Below the pieces are notes generated by a model. It was given only the letters and a program-made list of their open reading frames with translations, made no database searches and was not told the DNA's origin. Both the position numbers and the translations under genes were made by a program. From Xanthomarina arctica (lineage in GTDB: Bacteria > Bacteroidota > Bacteroidia > Flavobacteriales > Flavobacteriaceae): DNA of 64,000 bases. Below are positions 1-7,501 of this stretch, piece after piece (position 1 is the first letter of the stretch; the number at the start of each line of letters is the position of its first letter). Where the stretch lies: NCBI RefSeq assembly GCF_014638915.1, contig NZ_BMFQ01000001.1:1253142-1317141 (forward strand), written 5' to 3'.

Positions 1-2
1 GT

Positions 3-134
3 CGTGGAATCGATTTAGATTTATCAAAACACTCGTCAGAATCTAATATGTCTGGTACTAGTGTTAGTATTGATGATAACGACGATATTCAATTTAGAAG
101 CAATAATTCTTTTCTACACGATAATGTAGATTAA
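3..134 (+). CDS. ftsZ: Cell division protein FtsZ, C-terminal end (partial)
   Basis: Only the last 43 codons are in the window; the frame is open from base 3 to the TAA at 132-134. The visible part is the unstructured acidic linker (SVSIDDNDDIQF) and the end NNSFLHDNVD, which is the conserved C-terminal peptide of flavobacterial FtsZ that docks onto FtsA and other division partners. FtsZ is the tubulin-like GTPase that forms the division ring; its GTPase domain lies upstream of the window. The following yqeY gene fits the usual flavobacterial order. The call rests on the tail motif and synteny only. Confidence 0.8.
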   Translation, partial: RGIDLDLSKHSSESNMSGTSVSIDDNDDIQFRSNNSFLHDNVD

Positions 135-169
135 GTTTTAGTGATTAAATTTAGTGATAGTGCTTCTTT

Positions 170-206
170 AAAACCCGAATGATCTAATTGATCTTTCGGG
201 TTTTAT
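170..206 (+). terminator. Rho-independent terminator after ftsZ
   Basis: The arms AAACCCGA (171-178) and TCGGGTTT (196-203) enclose a second small GATC/GATC pairing and run into a T-rich tract. It closes the ftsZ transcript about 40 bases after the stop codon. Confidence 0.75.
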
Positions 207-298
207 ATTTTTCAGTGATTTTATCAATGGTGGTTTTTTAAAAATCACATAGACTTTAAATTTTTAAATTCATTTAAGAAGAAAACTTATTTTCTTAG

Positions 299-306
299 TA
301 CCTTCG
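299..306 (+). promoter_or_regulatory. -7 box of the yqeY promoter
   Basis: TACCTTCG matches the Bacteroidota -7 consensus TAnnTTTG with one difference. It overlaps a GTG at 306 that could otherwise be read as an upstream start, so transcription should begin after that GTG and the ATG at 330 is the start. Confidence 0.5.
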
Positions 307-329
307 TGGCTTGCAATAAAACAAAAAAC

Positions 330-779
330 ATGAGTTTACAAGAAGATATCATGACAGCCATGAAAACGGCCATGAAAAGTAAAGATCAAATGGCTTTAAC
401 GGCTTTAAGAGCTGTTAAATCGGCCATACTTTTAGCGCAAACAGAAAGTGGAGCTAAATTAGAATTAACCGAAGAGCAAGAGCTTAAAATACTTCAAAAG
501 CAAGTAAAGCAACGCAAGGATAGCGCTGCAATTTATTTGGAGCAAAGTCGCGAAGATTTAGCGGCTCCAGAATTAGCTGAAGCAGAAGTAATCTCTCAAT
601 TTTTACCAGAAGCACTAACCGATGAAGAAATAGAAAAAGTAGTTGTTATGACTATTGAAAGCGTTGGAGCAGAAGGCATGAAAGATATGGGAAAAGTTAT
701 GGGAATAGTAAGTCAGGAATTAGCTGGAAAAGCAGATGGGAAGACTATTTCAAATATAGTAAGAGCTAAGTTGGCTTAA
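330..779 (+). CDS. yqeY: GatB/YqeY domain-containing protein
   Basis: This 149-residue protein has the all-helical YqeY fold related to the C-terminal tRNA-binding domain of GatB. The helix TALRAVKSAILLAQ, the acidic linker ahead of SQFLPEALTDEEI, and the end motif GMKDMGKVMGIV...GKADGKTISNIVRAKL are family hallmarks. The cellular role of stand-alone YqeY is not well defined; binding to tRNA or a tRNA-charging complex is inferred from GatB. I chose ATG 330 rather than the in-frame GTG at 306 because the GTG lies in the apparent -7 box and MSLQEDI is the typical family start. It lies after ftsZ behind a terminator, so it is probably its own transcription unit. Confidence 0.9.
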   Translation: MSLQEDIMTAMKTAMKSKDQMALTALRAVKSAILLAQTESGAKLELTEEQELKILQKQVKQRKDSAAIYLEQSREDLAAPELAEAEVISQFLPEALTDEEIEKVVVMTIESVGAEGMKDMGKVMGIVSQELAGKADGKTISNIVRAKLA

Positions 780-780
780 A

Positions 781-925
781 CCAACAAAATCTTTCAGGTT
801 TTAAAAACCTGAGAGGTTTATCGAAATTTTTAGCAGAAAAGACAAAAGAAGAAGCGATGCTTCGAGAAAAGTATTTTAAAACAGGAATAGGAAGAGAATT
901 TTTAAAGAGTAACATAAAATCATAA
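781..925 (+). pseudogene. GIY-YIG endonuclease C-terminal remnant
   Basis: A frame open from 781 to the TAA at 923-925 has no start codon. It reads NLRGLSKFLAEKTKEEAMLR and continues EKYFKTGIGREFLKSNIKS. The REKYFKTGIGREFLK stretch closely resembles the C-terminal end of small bacterial GIY-YIG nucleases, where a conserved lysine/arginine-rich helix ends in KTGxGREFLK. The catalytic GIY and YIG part is missing, and its place is taken by the short palindrome around 796-812. The remnant stops two bases before tRNA-Arg, which suggests decay of a gene that once sat at the tRNA. The family assignment is by eye from about 30 residues. Confidence 0.55.
790..826. repeat. Short palindromic intergenic repeat (CAGGTTTTAAAAACCTG type)
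   Basis: CAGGTTTTAAAAACCTG at 796-812 is a perfect palindrome, preceded by TTT and followed by AGAGGTTT. A related unit, TTCAGGTTTTTAAAACTTGAA, forms the core of the hairpin at 23814-23846, so this looks like a dispersed flavobacterial intergenic repeat rather than a gene-specific site. Confidence 0.5.
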
Positions 926-927
926 TT

Positions 928-1001
928 GGCCTCGTAGTTCAACTGGATAGAATATCAGATTTCGGCTCTGATGGTTGGGGGTTCGAATCCCTTCGAGGTC
1001 A
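928..1001 (+). tRNA. tRNA-Arg (anticodon TCG)
   Basis: The cloverleaf folds fully. The acceptor arms are GGCCTCG (928-934) and CGAGGTC (994-1000) with discriminator A. The anticodon stem is TCAGA/TCTGA around the loop TTTCGGC, and the T arm is GGGGG/CCCTT with loop TTCGAAT. The loop places TCG at positions 34-36, reading CGA (and by wobble CGG) arginine codons. CCA is not encoded, as is common in Bacteroidota. A hairpin terminator follows. Confidence 0.95.
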
Positions 1002-1013
1002 CTATAAAAACTA

Positions 1014-1046
1014 AAAACAAGCAAGTAATCTAGCTTGTTTTTTTTG
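1014..1046 (+). terminator. Terminator after tRNA-Arg
   Basis: AACAAGC and GCTTGTT enclose a 9-base loop and are followed by eight consecutive T residues. Confidence 0.8.
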
Positions 1047-1175
1047 TTTAAAGATATAGCTTATTAGCTGTAAGCACTCAAATTGATATATTTCAGAATT
1101 CCGATATATAGTTTTTCACTGAATTATATTTTTAATTTACTAGATTTATCAAAATATTACTCCAAATTGTATTTT

Positions 1176-2018
1176 ATGATTAACCTACCTGAATTACCAA
1201 TTGAATACCTAATCCTCTTTGGGTTTTTGGTTACTGTATTAACTGGTTTAATGCTTTATGCCTTAGTTAATATGGTCGAAATGGTATATGTCATGATTTT
1301 TAGAAAACCACTTTATCGACATGCTTCTATTTGGTTAAAAAAAATACCCAAAGATCAAAAGGCTATTTTAGAGAGACAGTTTACTTTTTACAAGCGACTT
1401 TCAGATAAGGAGAAACGGTTTTTCGAACATCGCTTGGCTCTATTTATTGCAAACAAGGAATTTGTAGGTCGAAATGGAATTATTGTTTCAGAAGAAATGA
1501 AAGTTTTAATTTCTGCTACAGCAGTTATGCTCACTTTTGGCTTCAGAAATTTTTATATTCGATCCGTTAAAATGATTTTTATCTACCCTACCGAATTCTA
1601 TTCTGAAACCAATGAAACGTATCATAAAGGTGAGTATAATTTCAGATTTAAAGCCTTGGTGCTGTCTTGGGCTGATTTCTTGGAAGGTTATGATATAGAA
1701 AATGATAACCTTAATTTAGGTATCCATGAATTTGCACATGCCATTCATTTAAATAGTATGAAGGAAAAACATGTGGGTGCTACTATTTTCACTGATACCT
1801 TTTACGAATTAAACCATATGTTGGCCAGCCAAGAAACCTTACGAGAACGTATGATAACTTCTGGTTATTTTAGAGAATATGCCTTAACCAATCAATTTGA
1901 ATTTATAGCAGTTATTATTGAAACATTTATAGAAACACCGCAACAATTTAAATCGCAATTTCCGGATATTTATGCTAAGACAAAGCAAATGTTAAATTTT
2001 AATTTTTCTGGGTATTAG
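1176..2018 (+). CDS. Zinc-dependent peptidase, MtfA (M90) family
   Basis: The protein has an N-terminal membrane segment (about residues 9-33, rich in L, V, G and F) followed by a cytoplasmic metallopeptidase domain. The zinc motif HEFAHAIH begins at His184, giving HExxH. The upstream region FEHRLALFIANKEFVGRNGI and the string VLISATAVMLTFGF are characteristic of MtfA. Escherichia coli MtfA binds the repressor Mlc and has aminopeptidase activity; whether this homologue has an Mlc-like partner is unknown. The open frame extends upstream to a TTG at 1083. I prefer ATG 1176 (280 residues) because a TATATTTC -7-like box at 1087-1094 puts transcription start after that TTG, and the extension is unlike the family. 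The membrane anchor is not present in the E. coli protein. Confidence 0.8.
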   Translation: MINLPELPIEYLILFGFLVTVLTGLMLYALVNMVEMVYVMIFRKPLYRHASIWLKKIPKDQKAILERQFTFYKRLSDKEKRFFEHRLALFIANKEFVGRNGIIVSEEMKVLISATAVMLTFGFRNFYIRSVKMIFIYPTEFYSETNETYHKGEYNFRFKALVLSWADFLEGYDIENDNLNLGIHEFAHAIHLNSMKEKHVGATIFTDTFYELNHMLASQETLRERMITSGYFREYALTNQFEFIAVIIETFIETPQQFKSQFPDIYAKTKQMLNFNFSGY

Positions 2019-2027
2019 TCTGTTTAC

Positions 2028-2041
2028 ATGACATTTGTCAT
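2028..2041. promoter_or_regulatory. Inverted repeat upstream of the CBS gene
   Basis: ATGACA-TT-TGTCAT is a perfect 6+6 inverted repeat just after the mtfA-like gene. It lies 23 bases upstream of a TATCTTTA -7-like box at 2064-2071, a position suited to an operator. No regulator can be named. Confidence 0.35.
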
Positions 2042-2095
2042 TCTTTTTTATGTATAGTGTAGGTATCTTTAGTATAGAATTTAAAACGATAACAC

Positions 2096-2515
2096 ATGAA
2101 AAAAAGAGCACCAATTTCAGACATTATGACTAAAGATGTCATTACTTTAAATCATACAGACGATTTAGAAACAGCAGAACATTTATTTAAAAGCAAAAAG
2201 ATTAGACACATTCCTGTAGTTAGTGGCGAAAAAATTATTGGCATGTTAAGCTATACTGATTTATTGAGAATTAGTTTTGCTGATGCTATTGATGAAGAAG
2301 AAGATAATGTGGACACTGTAGTTTATAATATGTTTACTATAGAGCAGGTAATGGCTAAAAACTTAACAAGTGTAAACTCATCTACAACCATTAAGGAAGT
2401 TGCTGAAATACTAGCTAAAAAAGAGTTTCATGCACTACCAGTTGTTGATAACAAAAAGTTAGTTGGTATTGTTACCACTACAGATTTGATAAACTACTTA
2501 ATTGAACAATTCTAA
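2096..2515 (+). CDS. CBS-domain pair protein
   Basis: This 139-residue cytoplasmic protein is made of two CBS motifs only. The first covers about residues 8-62 (ISDIMTKDVITLN ... HIPVVSGEKIIGMLSYTDLL) and the second about 82-136 (VMAKNLTSVNSSTTI ... HALPVVDNKKLVGIVTTTDLI). Such pairs form a Bateman module that binds adenine nucleotides or S-adenosylmethionine and acts as a sensor. No effector domain is attached, so its target cannot be read from the sequence. The linker between the motifs is strongly acidic (DAIDEEEDNVD). It appears to be a single-gene unit bounded by an upstream inverted repeat and a downstream bidirectional terminator. Confidence 0.85.
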   Translation: MKKRAPISDIMTKDVITLNHTDDLETAEHLFKSKKIRHIPVVSGEKIIGMLSYTDLLRISFADAIDEEEDNVDTVVYNMFTIEQVMAKNLTSVNSSTTIKEVAEILAKKEFHALPVVDNKKLVGIVTTTDLINYLIEQF

Positions 2516-2540
2516 ACAGTTAGTTAATAATTCAAACTAA

Positions 2541-2570
2541 AAAAAAGCTCCATTTAGGAGCTTTTTTTAT
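2541..2570. terminator. Bidirectional terminator between the CBS gene and rpe
   Basis: AGCTCC and GGAGCT (within 2545-2561) pair around ATTTA and are flanked by A and T runs on both sides, so it can end both convergent transcripts. Confidence 0.85.
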
Positions 2571-3229
2571 GAGTTGGCAAGTTGTTTTAATTCCTTTATG
2601 GTTTGTGTTGGATTTTTGCTTTTAAAAACATGGCTTCCTGCAACAAAGGCATCAGCTCCAGCTTCTACAAGCTGTTTTATGTTTTTGTCTGTAACACCGC
2701 CATCAATTTCGATTAGCGTATTTAAGCCTTGTTCGTCAATCATGCGTCTAAGTTTCTTAATTTTATTATAGGTCATTTCTTCAAATTTCTGACCTCCAAA
2801 ACCAGGATTAATAGACATAAGTAATACCATGTAACATTTTGGTAAAATGTCTTCTAAAACAGACACGGGTGTTGTTAAGTTTAAAACGACTCCTGCTTTG
2901 CAACCAGCATCTTCAATTTGTGAGAGTGTTCTGTGTAAATGCACAGTGGATTCGTAATGCACAGTAATTATATCTGCTCCAACTTTGGCAAACTCTTCAA
3001 TATAGCGTTCTGGCTTTTCTATCATTAAATGCACGTCTAATGGCTTAGTAGCATGCTTTTTTATAGCTTGAATTACTGGCATCCCGTAAGATATGTTCGG
3101 AACAAAATGCCCATCCATAACATCTATATGAAACCAATCGGCGTCACTATTGTTAACCATTTCTACATCGCGTTGCATGTTACCAAAATCGGCGGCTAAC
3201 ATGGAAGGTGCTATTAGTTTTGAGTTCAT
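2567..3229 (-). CDS. rpe: Ribulose-phosphate 3-epimerase
   Basis: This TIM-barrel enzyme interconverts ribulose 5-phosphate and xylulose 5-phosphate in the pentose phosphate pathway. Visible landmarks are APSMLAADFGNM at the first strand, the metal and proton-transfer residues in HIDVMDGHFVPNIS, LDVHLMIEKPE, the loop MSINPGFGGQKF, and the phosphate-binding end IEIDGGVTDKNI ... ADAFVAGSHVFK. At 220 residues it is the normal family length. I start at ATG 3229: the in-frame TTG at 3256 lies inside a perfect -7 box (3254-3261) and so upstream of the likely transcription start. It converges with the CBS gene and shares its terminator. Confidence 0.95.
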   Translation of the reverse strand: MNSKLIAPSMLAADFGNMQRDVEMVNNSDADWFHIDVMDGHFVPNISYGMPVIQAIKKHATKPLDVHLMIEKPERYIEEFAKVGADIITVHYESTVHLHRTLSQIEDAGCKAGVVLNLTTPVSVLEDILPKCYMVLLMSINPGFGGQKFEEMTYNKIKKLRRMIDEQGLNTLIEIDGGVTDKNIKQLVEAGADAFVAGSHVFKSKNPTQTIKELKQLANS

Positions 3230-3253
3230 TGTTGTGTAGTTATTTTGTTTGCA

Positions 3254-3261
3254 CAAAGCTA
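3254..3261 (-). promoter_or_regulatory. -7 box of the rpe promoter (TAGCTTTG)
   Basis: This is a perfect TAnnTTTG match read on the minus strand, with ATG 3229 about 25 bases downstream. It is followed by TGCAAA, the same context as in front of ubiE and rsmG. Confidence 0.7.
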
Positions 3262-3274
3262 AGGATTTTTATTT

Positions 3275-3679
3275 TTAGGTAGTTAGTAGGTCTTCAATAA
3301 TTTGTAAAAAGAGCGTGCTATTTTCAGTGTCTTTTTTCTCTAAATTAATAACATAATTTTGTAAACCATATAAAGCATCCATATGTTCTATAACACTATA
3401 GCCTGTGTCAAAACCCTTAAAGCTTAATTGTGAAATGGATTTGTTTAATAATTCTATTATATCGGTATGTCTAGAGTCTTTTTTTATTTTTAGATAAAGG
3501 GCATCTATAATCACAGATTCTCCTTCTAATATTTGAAAAAACACCTGACCTCTCTTAACTAAAACTCCAGTAATATTTTTACTGTCATTCTTAGTTTGAG
3601 TTTCATTAAATATTGCTTCGAAACCCATAATATTAATATTTAACTTCGCTTTACTTTTATAACATATTGTTTTTAACAT
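3275..3679 (-). CDS. BLUF-domain blue-light sensor protein
   Basis: The protein is a 134-residue, short BLUF (blue light using FAD) protein. The FAD-signalling residues occupy canonical positions: Tyr7 in ICYKS, Asn31 in TKNDSKNITG, and Gln49 in VFFQILEG. The helix after the flavin pocket reads ALYLKIKKDSRHTDI, as in AppA and BlrB. The semi-conserved Trp and Met near the last strand are replaced by Phe90 and Thr92 (FKGFDTGY). About 40 residues follow, probably capping helices, with no enzymatic output domain, so signalling would go through a partner. I chose ATG 3679 because the conserved fold begins MLKTICY; an extension to 3802 would run through the hairpin at 3767-3793. The gene lies downstream of rpoD on the same strand, separated by that hairpin. 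Confidence 0.85.
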   Translation of the reverse strand: MLKTICYKSKAKLNINIMGFEAIFNETQTKNDSKNITGVLVKRGQVFFQILEGESVIIDALYLKIKKDSRHTDIIELLNKSISQLSFKGFDTGYSVIEHMDALYGLQNYVINLEKKDTENSTLFLQIIEDLLTT

Positions 3680-3766
3680 GTTTAAAGATAATATAAAATT
3701 TCTGAAAGTTAAATCTATTTCGTGTAGAGGGTTTGAAAAATTAATTAGAAAAGTATGTAAATGAAT

Positions 3767-3796
3767 GAAGCCAGAGTAATCAGCTCTGGCTTCTTT
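3767..3796. terminator. Hairpin between rpoD and the BLUF gene
   Basis: GAAGCCAGAG (3767-3776) and CTCTGGCTTC (3784-3793) make a perfect 10-bp stem with a 7-base loop. Neither side has a long T run (TTTC on plus, ATTCATTT on minus), so termination of rpoD transcripts is likely but not certain. Confidence 0.55.
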
Positions 3797-3861
3797 CATC
3801 AATCAAAAAACGAACAGTTTTATTCTCACCGAAGTGGGAATCTTATACTGTTTGTTGAGAT

Positions 3862-3934
3862 AAAATTCCAAGCTTCAAAATCCAAAATCCAAATTCCAAC
3901 CTCTTGGTATTTGGATTTTTGTTTTTGGAATTTA
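3862..3934. repeat. Palindromic intergenic repeat (AAATTCCAA type)
   Basis: AAATTCCAA (3863-3871) is mirrored by TTGGAATTT (3925-3933). Between them lie tandem AAAATCC units opposed by GGATTTTTG. The element sits directly after the rpoD stop codon and resembles dispersed palindromes in flavobacterial intergenic DNA. Confidence 0.55.
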
Positions 3935-3938
3935 AAAC

Positions 3939-4802
3939 TTACCCTAGGTAAGTTTTTAATATTTTACTTCTAGACGTATGTTTTAATCTACGAATAGCTT
4001 TTTCTTTAATTTGTCTTACACGTTCTCTAGTCAGGTCGAAAGTTTCGCCAATTTCTTCTAAAGTCATTGGGTGTTGATTTCCTAAACCAAAGTATAAACG
4101 AATAACATCTGCTTCACGAGGTGTTAATGTTTCAAGCGCTCTTTCAATTTCTGTACGTAAAGATTCTTGTAATAATTCTCTATCTGGATTCGGAGATTCG
4201 CCAGAATTTAATACGTCGTAAAGGTTAGAATCTTCACCTTCAACTAAAGGTGCATCCATACTTACGTGACGACCAGAATTTTTCATAGACTCTTTAACAT
4301 CGTTAATGGTCATGTCTAATTCTTTTGCAATTTCTTCAGCACTTGGTGGACGTTCGTGAGCTTGCTCTAAAAATGCAAATGTTTTATTAATCTTATTAAT
4401 AGAACCAATTTTGTTTAAAGGCAAACGTACAATACGAGATTGTTCTGCCAAGGCTTGTAAAATGGATTGTCTAATCCACCAAACAGCATAGGAAATAAAT
4501 TTAAAACCACGAGTTTCATCGAAACGTTGTGCTGCTTTAATAAGTCCTAGATTTCCTTCATTAATTAAATCTGGTAAGGTTAACCCTTGGTTTTGGTATT
4601 GCTTAGCTACAGAAACTACGAAACGTAAGTTAGCTTTTGTCAACTTCTCTAAAGCAAGTTGATCTCCTGCTTTAATACGTTGCGCTAATTCTACTTCCTC
4701 GTCTGCTGTAATTAAGTCAACTTTTCCAATTTCTTGAAGATATTTGTCTAAAGAAGCGGTTTCTCTATTGGTAACCTGCTTGGTAATTTTAAGTTGTCTC
4801 AT
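3939..4802 (-). CDS. rpoD: Primary RNA polymerase sigma factor (RpoD/SigA)
   Basis: This is the housekeeping sigma factor that directs RNA polymerase to TAnnTTTG promoters. At 287 residues it is the short form typical of Bacteroidota, which lacks most of region 1.1 and the long non-conserved spacer of E. coli RpoD. Region 1.2 is [17 protein letters not shown]; region 2 includes [35 protein letters not shown] and the -10-contacting [15 protein letters not shown]. Region 3 starts at RLPLNKI, and region 4 ends with [20 protein letters not shown], the helix-turn-helix for the -33 element. The gene appears monocistronic; a palindromic repeat and a hairpin follow. Confidence 0.95.
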   Translation of the reverse strand: MRQLKITKQVTNRETASLDKYLQEIGKVDLITADEEVELAQRIKAGDQLALEKLTKANLRFVVSVAKQYQNQGLTLPDLINEGNLGLIKAAQRFDETRGFKFISYAVWWIRQSILQALAEQSRIVRLPLNKIGSINKINKTFAFLEQAHERPPSAEEIAKELDMTINDVKESMKNSGRHVSMDAPLVEGEDSNLYDVLNSGESPNPDRELLQESLRTEIERALETLTPREADVIRLYFGLGNQHPMTLEEIGETFDLTRERVRQIKEKAIRRLKHTSRSKILKTYLG

Positions 4803-4972
4803 CTAATTGTAAGCCTATAAATAAGTTAAGTTGTTACTTTATGTTATGGTTATACGTTTAAAGAGCAATTTTTGTTACATAAAATGGTGTTTATTTTTTG
4901 AAAATTAATTTTTTGGTCAAAAACAAATTGAAATTTAGTAACTTAGCCTTAGTTTAAAACAAAACTTATAAC

Positions 4973-5374
4973 ATGAAAAAATTAGTATTTTTATTTTTTG
5001 CATTTGCTATGATGCAAGTTTCGGCACAAAATTTATCGTCAATTGCTTCTTCTGCATCAAGTGGATCTATGATTGAAAACTTAGCGTCTGATCAAGTAAA
5101 GAATTTAACAAAGAAATTAAATTTAAGTGAAAGTCAACAACAACTAGTTTCCGGATTGGTAGTTAGCCAACTAAAAAGTGAAAAATTCCAAAAACTTTTA
5201 GGAAGTTTAGGAGCTGATAAATTAATGGGTTCAAGTAATACCTCTGATAATACAGCGGAACAAACTGATAAAATTCAATCTGCTTTATTAGGAGACGAAG
5301 GGTTTCAAAAGGAAATGGGTTCTGTTTTAGATAAAAAACAAATGGAAACCATGAAATCTTATATACCAAGATAA
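4973..5374 (+). CDS. Small secreted protein of unknown function
   Basis: I do not recognise this 133-residue protein. It begins with a clear signal peptide (KK, then a hydrophobic stretch ending VSAQ, cleavage after about residue 18). The mature part is small, polar and probably helical, rich in Ser, Leu, Lys and Gln, with two hydrophobic helix candidates (SSIASSASSGSMIENLA and QQQLVSGLVVSQL). There is no cysteine, no lipobox and no T9SS sorting domain, so a soluble periplasmic location is the simplest inference. It is transcribed divergently from rpoD and ends at its own bidirectional terminator. Confidence 0.75.
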   Translation: MKKLVFLFFAFAMMQVSAQNLSSIASSASSGSMIENLASDQVKNLTKKLNLSESQQQLVSGLVVSQLKSEKFQKLLGSLGADKLMGSSNTSDNTAEQTDKIQSALLGDEGFQKEMGSVLDKKQMETMKSYIPR

Positions 5375-5436
5375 ACAATAGATAAGAATATAGAAAGCCC
5401 TTTCAAACTAGTTTAGGAATTGCTTTCTAAAATACA

Positions 5437-5475
5437 AAAACCTCACAAAATTTATAATTTTGTGAGGTTTTTAGT
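5437..5475. terminator. Bidirectional terminator between the small secreted gene and proA
   Basis: A 16-bp stem, AAAACCTCACAAAATT (5437-5452) against AATTTTGTGAGGTTTT (5456-5471), with a 3-base loop. The ends are rich in A and T for both directions. Confidence 0.85.
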
Positions 5476-5514
5476 TTTCATTAAAACCAATTGAGGCGAC
5501 ACCTGAATCCGTTT

Positions 5515-6714
5515 TTATTCCCGTATCTGGCCATCTCCAAATACATAATATTTATTGGTAACCAGTTGTTTTAAGCCTAGAGGTCCACGATGATGTAATT
5601 TGTCTGTGCTAATTGCTAACTCTGCACCAACACCCATTTGTCCACCATCTGTAAATCGGGTAGAGGCATTATGGTATACTGCAGCACTGTCTATTTGTTG
5701 CATAAAAGTTGCTGCTTCGTTTTTATCTTCCGTTATTATAACCGAAGAATGTCCACCAGAATATTTGTTAATTATTGCAATAGCTTGATCTAATCCGTCT
5801 ACTTCTCCAATTAATAATTTCATGGCTAGAAATTCTTCATACCAAGTATTCTCATTTGAAATTTGAGTTTCATCGAATAAAATCTCACCTATTTTTTTAT
5901 CAACTACCAACTCCACATCAACATGATCCAGTGTTTTTTGCAACTCTTGAACTTTCTCTTGATAATCCGGAATGTTTCTATCAATAAGTACTTTGTCTAG
6001 CGCATTGCAACCTGAAATTTTATCTGTTTTGGCATTAATAATTACTTTCACTGCTTTTTTCCAATCGGCATTTTTAGAAACATATAAAAAGTTATTTCCA
6101 CGGCCGGAAATTAAAACGGCACATGTTGCGTGATCCTTAACAAACTTAATTAAGCGTTCCCCACCACGCGGGACGATTAAATCGATTTTCTCCGTAGGAT
6201 TTTTTAAGAATTCCTGTGTTTCTTCACGTTTTAAATGTAGTAACTTAATCCAGTCTTTAGATAAGCCATTTTCTTCAAGAGCTTCATGCCAGCACTTTTC
6301 TAAAATTAGATTGCTATTTATGGCTTCCTTTCCACCTTTTAATAAAATTTTATTGTTCGCTTTAAAAGCCACTACTGCGGCTTCAACTGTTACATCTGGC
6401 CGTGATTCATAAATAATCATGATTGTTCCAAAGGGAGCTGTTTTATTAGTAATCTGTAACCCGCTATCCAGAGTTAAATCTGAAATTATCATATTTACAG
6501 GATCTTCCTGTTCTCCTACTTCTTTTATAGCTTGAATCATAGCATCTACTTTAGATGTATTTACGACCAAACGGTCATACAAAGCTTGATCCTCTTTATT
6601 AAATGCTTCTAGATCTTTTTTGTTTGCTTTTATAATGTTGTTGCGTTCTCTATCAATAATTTGAATCATTGAATTTAAAACGTCATTTTTTTTATATGTA
6701 TGTAATAATTCCAT
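5515..6714 (-). CDS. proA: Gamma-glutamyl phosphate reductase
   Basis: ProA reduces gamma-glutamyl phosphate to glutamate semialdehyde with NADPH, the second step of proline synthesis. The aldehyde-dehydrogenase-like fold is clear: cofactor region PFGTIMIIYESRPDVTVEA and LLKGGKEA; the block LIVPRGGERLIKFV; the catalytic Cys in the segment KISGCNALDKVLID; and the end SSVIITEDKNEA ... TRFTDGGQMGVGAELAIS. Its 399 residues are near the family norm of about 415. It is the last gene of proC-proB-proA, nine bases after proB. Confidence 0.95.
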   Translation of the reverse strand: MELLHTYKKNDVLNSMIQIIDRERNNIIKANKKDLEAFNKEDQALYDRLVVNTSKVDAMIQAIKEVGEQEDPVNMIISDLTLDSGLQITNKTAPFGTIMIIYESRPDVTVEAAVVAFKANNKILLKGGKEAINSNLILEKCWHEALEENGLSKDWIKLLHLKREETQEFLKNPTEKIDLIVPRGGERLIKFVKDHATCAVLISGRGNNFLYVSKNADWKKAVKVIINAKTDKISGCNALDKVLIDRNIPDYQEKVQELQKTLDHVDVELVVDKKIGEILFDETQISNENTWYEEFLAMKLLIGEVDGLDQAIAIINKYSGGHSSVIITEDKNEAATFMQQIDSAAVYHNASTRFTDGGQMGVGAELAISTDKLHHRGPLGLKQLVTNKYYVFGDGQIRE

Positions 6715-6723
6715 AAGTGTTTT

Positions 6724-7500
6724 TTAGTGAATAAATTTAGTTCCTACTTCCTTGTTATCGATAATATCAATAATTACATTTTCACGTTTGCCATTGGCTA
6801 TGTAAGTTGGAATATTCATTTTGGCTGTGCTTTTGGCAACACGTAATTTTGAAGCCATACCTCCACGACCTTCGCCTTCTTTTTTATCCGAAGCTTTTAC
6901 ATATTGTTCCACGTTTTGATTACCTGTAACTTTATGAATTCTTTCAGAGTCTTCGTCATCTGGATGTCCTGTAAAAAGACCATCGGTATCTGATAATATA
7001 ATTAAACGGTCCGCATCTATCAATTCTGCAATCAAACTGGCTAACTCGTCATTATCAGAAAACATAGACATTGTTAAAGAAACGGCATCATCTTCATTGG
7101 CAATGGGGATTACACCTTCAGACAATAATCCTTCATAACAGTTAATCATATTCTCACGATGTTTTCCATAATCAAAATCTCGTTTCGTGGCTAAAACTTG
7201 CCCGCAACGCATGCCGTAATCGTGAAACAAACTGTAGTAATGACGCATCATCCTTGGTTGACCTACGGAGGAATATACCTGACGTCTTATTGATTTATCG
7301 GTGATATTCGTGTTTCCTAATACCTCCATTCCAGCAACTGCTGAACCCGAGGATACTAAAACCACCATAATTTCGCGCTCATAAAGCACGGAAATTTGAC
7401 GTACAAGCTCTTTTAGAACAGGGCCAAGAATACGGTTATCTCTATTAGTTAATACGTTTGTTCCTACTTTTACTACGATACGTTTAATGTCGTCGTCCAT
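6724..7500 (-). CDS. proB: Glutamate 5-kinase, short form without PUA domain
   Basis: ProB phosphorylates glutamate to gamma-glutamyl phosphate, the committed and normally proline-inhibited step. The amino-acid-kinase fold is seen in RIVVKVGTNVLT, VVLVSSGSAVAGM, PIANEDDAVS, LIILSDTDGLFT and GGMASKLRVAKSTAKM. The protein is 258 residues; E. coli ProB is about 367 because of a C-terminal PUA domain that is absent here. It starts one base after the proC stop codon, indicating translational coupling, and is followed by proA. Confidence 0.95.
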   Translation of the reverse strand: MDDDIKRIVVKVGTNVLTNRDNRILGPVLKELVRQISVLYEREIMVVLVSSGSAVAGMEVLGNTNITDKSIRRQVYSSVGQPRMMRHYYSLFHDYGMRCGQVLATKRDFDYGKHRENMINCYEGLLSEGVIPIANEDDAVSLTMSMFSDNDELASLIAELIDADRLIILSDTDGLFTGHPDDEDSERIHKVTGNQNVEQYVKASDKKEGEGRGGMASKLRVAKSTAKMNIPTYIANGKRENVIIDIIDNKEVGTKFIH

Positions 7501-7501
7501 A

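Noticed and set aside
306-329. GTG start of yqeY eight codons upstream of ATG 330
   Set aside because: It overlaps the likely -7 box TACCTTCG, and the added residues MACNKTKN are not part of the family.
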